A DNA stretch of 8,831 nt, taken from the NCBI GenBank assembly GCA_964430365.1, contig CAYSEU010000030.1, forward strand, positions 1-8,831, in the 5' to 3' direction. Position numbers and translations under genes: made by a program. Below the pieces are notes generated by a model. The model searched no databases. It was not told where the DNA came from and saw only the letters and a list, made by a program, of their open reading frames with translations. The stretch is from JAVEVH01 sp964430365 (GTDB lineage: Bacteria > Patescibacteriota > Dojkabacteria > SC72). Positions 6,267 through 8,831 of this stretch are shown here, in pieces. Every line of letters starts with the position of its first letter. Position 1 is the stretch's first letter.

Positions 6267-8099
6267 ATGCGAACGTACTTAGAGCTATGTACTCTTTTTG
6301 AAAAGGTAGAATTATTACAATCAAGGACGGAAATGTCCTTAGAGATAGCAAATTTCTTTAAGAAGTGCTCAGGTAAAGAGGTAGAGGTTATCTCATATAT
6401 GATACAGGGTAGAGTAGCCCCTTTTTTTGTTAATGCGGAGTTTAATTATTCTGAGAAAAGCTTAATAAAGATGCTAGAACAGTACACTTCGTTAAACATT
6501 AAACAGCTTAGAAAAGAGAGTGGGGATATAGGGGATACTATGTATGAAGTATGGGAAAAGAAAGGTAGTAAAAGCAAATCCCTAGATATTCTAGAAATAT
6601 ATGAAATACTTTGGAATATTATCAATACCACGGGTACGGGATCTATTTCTAGAAAGAATAAAATGGTAATAGAGTGTTTACAAAATTTAAACCCACTGGA
6701 GTCTAAATATTTTGTACGAACAATTTGTGGTGAGCTTAGACTAGGGTTGAGTACAAAAACTCTTCTTGAGGTATTTTCAATTACAGCGGTAGGAGATAAA
6801 GGATTGAAGCAAATATTAGAACAAGCGTATGGTGTATGTGCAGATATCGGGTATATTGGTGGTAGGGTAGTAGAGTCTAAGGGTGAAGGTTTAGAAAATA
6901 TTCGTACAACACCTGGTATTCCTGTACTTTCTAGATTAGTACAAAGAGTAGGCAGCTTTGAGGAATTAAAGAGAAGATTTACAGAGAATGTATATGTACA
7001 GCCTAAATTTGATGGCCTAAGGTGTCAAATACATAAATGGGATGAGAGTAAGGTAGGTAAGGAGGGTGTTAAAGAGAGAGTATGGCATGAGTATATGAAG
7101 TCAAAAAATGAGGATACCGGATCTCTGTTTGGGAGTGGGGTGAGTAATAGGTTTAATGTAAGGCTTTTTACTAGAAATTTAGAGGACGTTACAGAAATGT
7201 TTCCTGAAATTGTTGAGTATGCAAGGAATCTTAAAGAGGGTTCCTTTATTATGGATTCTGAAATAGTGGGATGGAATTACAAAAAAGAGAAATTTTTATC
7301 ATATCAAGAGACCATGCAAAGGAGAAGAAAATACTCCATAGAAAGTAAGAGAGAGGATATCCCTGTTAAGGCATTTGTGTTTGACTTACTTTATCTCGAG
7401 GGTAAATCCCTGGTTTTAGAAGATACTAAAGAAAGGATTTCTCTACTAGAAGAAGTAATTGGGGATACCCAGGGGAGTATAATATTGGCAGAGAGTAAGA
7501 TAATTCCTGTTGGTAAAGAGGTAGAGGAGTATTTCAATATGTCTGTAGAAAAGGGGCTAGAAGGAATAATAGTTAAGGATTTAAAAGGTGGATATAGGCC
7601 TGGTACTAGAAATTACGAATGGATTAAAATGAAAAAGAGTATGGACAAGGAGTTAGTAGATACAATAGATATGGTAGTAGTGGGGTACTACAAAGGTTCG
7701 GGTAGACGATCTGAATTTGGATTAGGTGCAATACTCGGCGCTATATATAACGAGGAGTTAGGTGTATATGATGCAATATGTAAAATAGGGACAGGTATGA
7801 GTGATGATATGCTTCGTGATTTAAATAGTAAGCTCTCACGAGAGGTAATAGGAAAATGTTCCAAGGATGTAAGAGTAGGTGACACTCTTAAGCCTGATGT
7901 ATGGGTTGTACCTAAATATACAATTACAGTAGATGCTGATGAGATAACTAAAAACATCTCCACTAGTAAGGAATTAATAGGTGGGGGGCTCTCTTTAAGG
8001 TTTCCTAGATTAATAGAATTTGATAGAGATAAGAGCGTAGAGGATATTACTACCGTAGGTGAATTTATAGATATGTACAGTATGAGAAAAAGTAGCTAA
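6267..8099 (+). CDS. ATP-dependent DNA ligase, archaeal/eukaryotic (ligase I) type
   Basis: Seals nicks through an enzyme-AMP intermediate made from ATP. At 610 aa the protein has the three-domain layout of archaeal ligases: an N-terminal DNA-binding domain (about 1-210, with the typical QGRVAPFF stretch and GELRLGLS), an adenylation domain (about 215-460) and a C-terminal OB fold (about 461-610). Motif I is KFDG with nucleophile K247; motif III contains MDSEIV (metal-binding E332); IIIa is FVFD (370-373); IV is EGIIVK (432-437); V is WIKMKK (452-457); the motif VI region is SLRFPR (576-581). About 30-38 residues are inserted between IHK (255-257) and the strand NVRLFTRN (297-304). The start matches the family (MRTYLELCTLFEKVE). 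It sits 7 nt after the winged-helix gene and downstream of polA. Most bacteria use NAD+-dependent LigA for replication; whether this genome also has ligA cannot be seen here. No Shine-Dalgarno. Confidence 0.93.
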   Translation: MRTYLELCTLFEKVELLQSRTEMSLEIANFFKKCSGKEVEVISYMIQGRVAPFFVNAEFNYSEKSLIKMLEQYTSLNIKQLRKESGDIGDTMYEVWEKKGSKSKSLDILEIYEILWNIINTTGTGSISRKNKMVIECLQNLNPLESKYFVRTICGELRLGLSTKTLLEVFSITAVGDKGLKQILEQAYGVCADIGYIGGRVVESKGEGLENIRTTPGIPVLSRLVQRVGSFEELKRRFTENVYVQPKFDGLRCQIHKWDESKVGKEGVKERVWHEYMKSKNEDTGSLFGSGVSNRFNVRLFTRNLEDVTEMFPEIVEYARNLKEGSFIMDSEIVGWNYKKEKFLSYQETMQRRRKYSIESKREDIPVKAFVFDLLYLEGKSLVLEDTKERISLLEEVIGDTQGSIILAESKIIPVGKEVEEYFNMSVEKGLEGIIVKDLKGGYRPGTRNYEWIKMKKSMDKELVDTIDMVVVGYYKGSGRRSEFGLGAILGAIYNEELGVYDAICKIGTGMSDDMLRDLNSKLSREVIGKCSKDVRVGDTLKPDVWVVPKYTITVDADEITKNISTSKELIGGGLSLRFPRLIEFDRDKSVEDITTVGEFIDMYSMRKSS

Positions 8100-8107
8100 A
8101 TATCTAC

Positions 8108-8136
8108 TTGCATATACCCATTTAGTATGTTAGAAT
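8108..8136 (+). promoter_or_regulatory. Probable rRNA operon promoter
   Basis: TTGCAT (8108-8113), a 17-nt spacer and TAGAAT (8131-8136), preceded by TGT so that the -10 is extended (TGTTAGAAT, 8128-8136). The start predicted near 8143 gives a leader of about 275 nt before 16S. No equally good promoter was found closer to the rRNA. It begins 9 nt after the ligase stop codon. Confidence 0.55.
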
Positions 8137-8174
8137 TGCCTCACGAGTTTGGGATAAACGAGAAAGGTTTCCTC

Positions 8175-8191
8175 TTAGAGATAATCTCTAA
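8175..8191. repeat. Perfect 8-bp palindrome with one central base
   Basis: TTAGAGAT-A-ATCTCTAA. A one-base centre is too tight for a good RNA hairpin loop, so this reads more like a dimeric protein-binding site on DNA. It lies about 32 nt downstream of the predicted rRNA start. No T-run follows, so it is not a terminator. Confidence 0.5.
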
Positions 8192-8256
8192 AGAATACAA
8201 TTCATAATTAGTGTTTAGAGAAATCCCTCTCAGCTCCTTAAAAGTTGAAGAGTGAC

Positions 8257-8290
8257 AGGAAGTCGAAATATATTCGTATATTGACTTTCT
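8257..8290 (+). repeat. Long leader stem-loop with TTCG tetraloop
   Basis: Outer stem 8257-8264 pairs with 8283-8290 (8 pairs, one G:T). A 2-nt bulge GA (8265-8266) follows. The inner stem AATATA (8267-8272) pairs with TATATT (8277-8282) around a TTCG loop (8273-8276). That gives fourteen pairs in 34 nt. There is no U-tract on either strand, so it is probably a processing or antitermination element rather than a terminator. Confidence 0.65.
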
Positions 8291-8297
8291 AAAAGTG

Positions 8298-8317
8298 TGT
8301 GTGATTTTGGTCACACA
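8298..8317 (+). repeat. Leader hairpin, 7-bp stem
   Basis: TGTGTGA (8298-8304) pairs perfectly with TCACACA (8311-8317); the loop is TTTTGG. It begins 7 nt after the larger hairpin and is not followed by a T-run. Confidence 0.5.
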
Positions 8318-8339
8318 ATTCATTAAAGTCTAAGTAAAT

Positions 8340-8358
8340 CCAATCTAGCGTTGATTGG
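8340..8358 (+). repeat. Leader hairpin, 6-bp stem
   Basis: CCAATC (8340-8345) pairs perfectly with GATTGG (8353-8358); the loop is TAGCGTT. It is one of the series of leader hairpins. Confidence 0.4.
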
Positions 8359-8368
8359 TCTGTGTTTT

Positions 8369-8391
8369 TTAAACAGCTTTGGGCTGTTTAA
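8369..8391 (+). repeat. Leader hairpin, 9-bp stem
   Basis: TTAAACAGC (8369-8377) pairs perfectly with GCTGTTTAA (8383-8391); the loop is TTTGG. The T-run (8365-8370) comes before the stem, not after it, so this is not a + strand terminator. It ends about 28 nt before 16S and could mark a processing or antitermination site. Confidence 0.55.
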
Positions 8392-8418
8392 GTAAATATT
8401 TGTTTAAGTCAAACGTTT

Positions 8419-8831
8419 TTCAATGAGAGTTTGATCATAGCTCAGGATGAACGTTGGCTGTGTGCCTAAGGTATGCAAGTCGAACGATCCTACTGCGAAT
8501 TTCAAAGACTTCGGTCAATGATTTTCTATTTAGGATAGTGGCAAACGGGTGAGTAATACGTAGATAACTTGCCTTGAAGTCGGGAATAGCTCGTCGAAAG
8601 ACGGGGTAATATTCGATGGTCTCTATTCACATTAAGTGTTTTAGAGTAAAGCTTTTGCGCTTCAAGAGAGGTCTGCGTCCTATCAGCTAGTTGGTGAGGT
8701 AATGGCTCACCAAGGCTAAGACGGGTAGCTGGTGTGAGAGCACGGTCAGCCACCGCGGAACTGAGACACGGTCCGCACTCCTACGGGAGGCAGCAATTAG
8801 GAATCTTGCGCAATGGGGGCAACCCTGACGC
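8419..8831 (+). rRNA. rrs: 16S ribosomal RNA, 5' part (truncated by window end)
   Basis: The conserved 5' block AGAGTTTGATC begins at 8426, corresponding to E. coli position 8, so the mature 5' end is near 8419. Other landmarks are GATGAACG, GCAAGTCGAACG, CGGGTGAGTAATACG, ACTGAGACACGG and the universal bacterial block ACTCCTACGGGAGGCAGC (8777-8794). Paired changes keep helices intact: GCGG (8755-8758) can pair with CCGC (8773-8776). Helix 6 (V1) is about 18 nt longer than in E. coli, with ATCCTA (8487-8492) pairing TAGGAT (8531-8536) and a GAC-TTCG-GTC tip (8507-8516). Single-base differences from common primers occur at 8439 and 8796. The sequence is clearly bacterial; the phylum is not assignable from memory, though the divergence fits a CPR lineage. 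Confidence 0.95.

Larger units (their letters stand above)
8137..8418 (+). other. 16S rRNA leader region, hairpin-rich, no protein gene
   Basis: This gap between the ligase and 16S holds the probable rRNA leader. I see five inverted repeats in series, listed separately, and no convincing protein-coding frame. Short direct repeats also occur: TAAGTAAAT at 8331-8339 and 8389-8397, and GTTTAAGT at 8386-8393 and 8402-8409. Bacterial rRNA leaders usually carry antitermination and processing signals; I could not identify a boxA with confidence. The 3' half of any RNase III processing stem would lie beyond the window. Confidence 0.55.

Noticed and set aside
8141..8323. Minus-strand 60-aa frame in the ligase-16S gap
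   Set aside because: It spans the leader hairpins and shows no recognisable motif or ribosome binding site; structured RNA leader explains the region better.
8369..8391. Intrinsic terminator
   Set aside because: The T-run is upstream of the stem on the + strand, and on the minus strand it reads as an A-run, so neither direction gives a stem followed by U-tract. The other leader hairpins also lack U-tracts.
8526..8753. Minus-strand 75-aa frame
   Set aside because: It lies entirely inside 16S rRNA.
1..8831. Recoded UGA (glycine), as in some CPR lineages
   Set aside because: TGA ends the division gene and the winged-helix gene at sensible protein ends, and no conserved protein here is interrupted by in-frame TGA.

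Overview
The window is AT-rich bacterial chromosome. Every recognisable gene lies on the + strand. The standard bacterial code fits: TGA ends two genes and TAA or TAG end the others. The 16S rRNA start has sequence oddities and mismatches to common primers. FtsH carries an FEEMLVG pore loop, EF-P has an arginine-tipped loop, and an archaeal-type ATP-dependent DNA ligase is present. Together these suggest a Candidate Phyla Radiation (Patescibacteria) bacterium. That placement is an inference from remembered family patterns; I cannot name the phylum from 413 nt of 16S.

Layout: (1) 3-407, the 3' part of an FtsB/DivIC-like division gene, cut by the window edge. (2) 404-522, a near-consensus promoter and the initiator tRNA-fMet(CAT). 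(3) 545-1151, a promoter and efp (elongation factor P). (4) 1173-1269, an extended -10 promoter and elongator tRNA-Met(CAT). (5) 1293-3161, ftsH, the membrane AAA+ zinc protease. (6) 3203-5890, polA, with a 5'-nuclease, a degenerate proofreading domain and a polymerase domain. (7) 5912-6259, a small protein with one membrane segment and a winged helix. (8) 6267-8099, an ATP-dependent DNA ligase. (9) 8100-8418, an rRNA promoter and a leader rich in hairpins. (10) 8419-8831, the 5' end of 16S rRNA.

Two themes stand out. The first is translation: efp sits between the only two tRNAs seen here, both with a CAT anticodon, one initiator and one elongator, just ahead of a protein quality-control gene and upstream of an rRNA operon. 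The second is DNA synthesis and repair: polA, the membrane-tethered winged-helix gene and the ligase are separated by only 21 and 7 nt and look like one transcription unit. Pol I (gap filling and primer removal) and ligase (nick sealing) act in sequence, so the small protein between them is the main candidate for something undescribed. Only ftsH has a clear Shine-Dalgarno sequence; the other visible starts have A/T-rich upstream sequence, and polA may be leaderless.

No mobile element, CRISPR array or convincing intrinsic terminator was seen.
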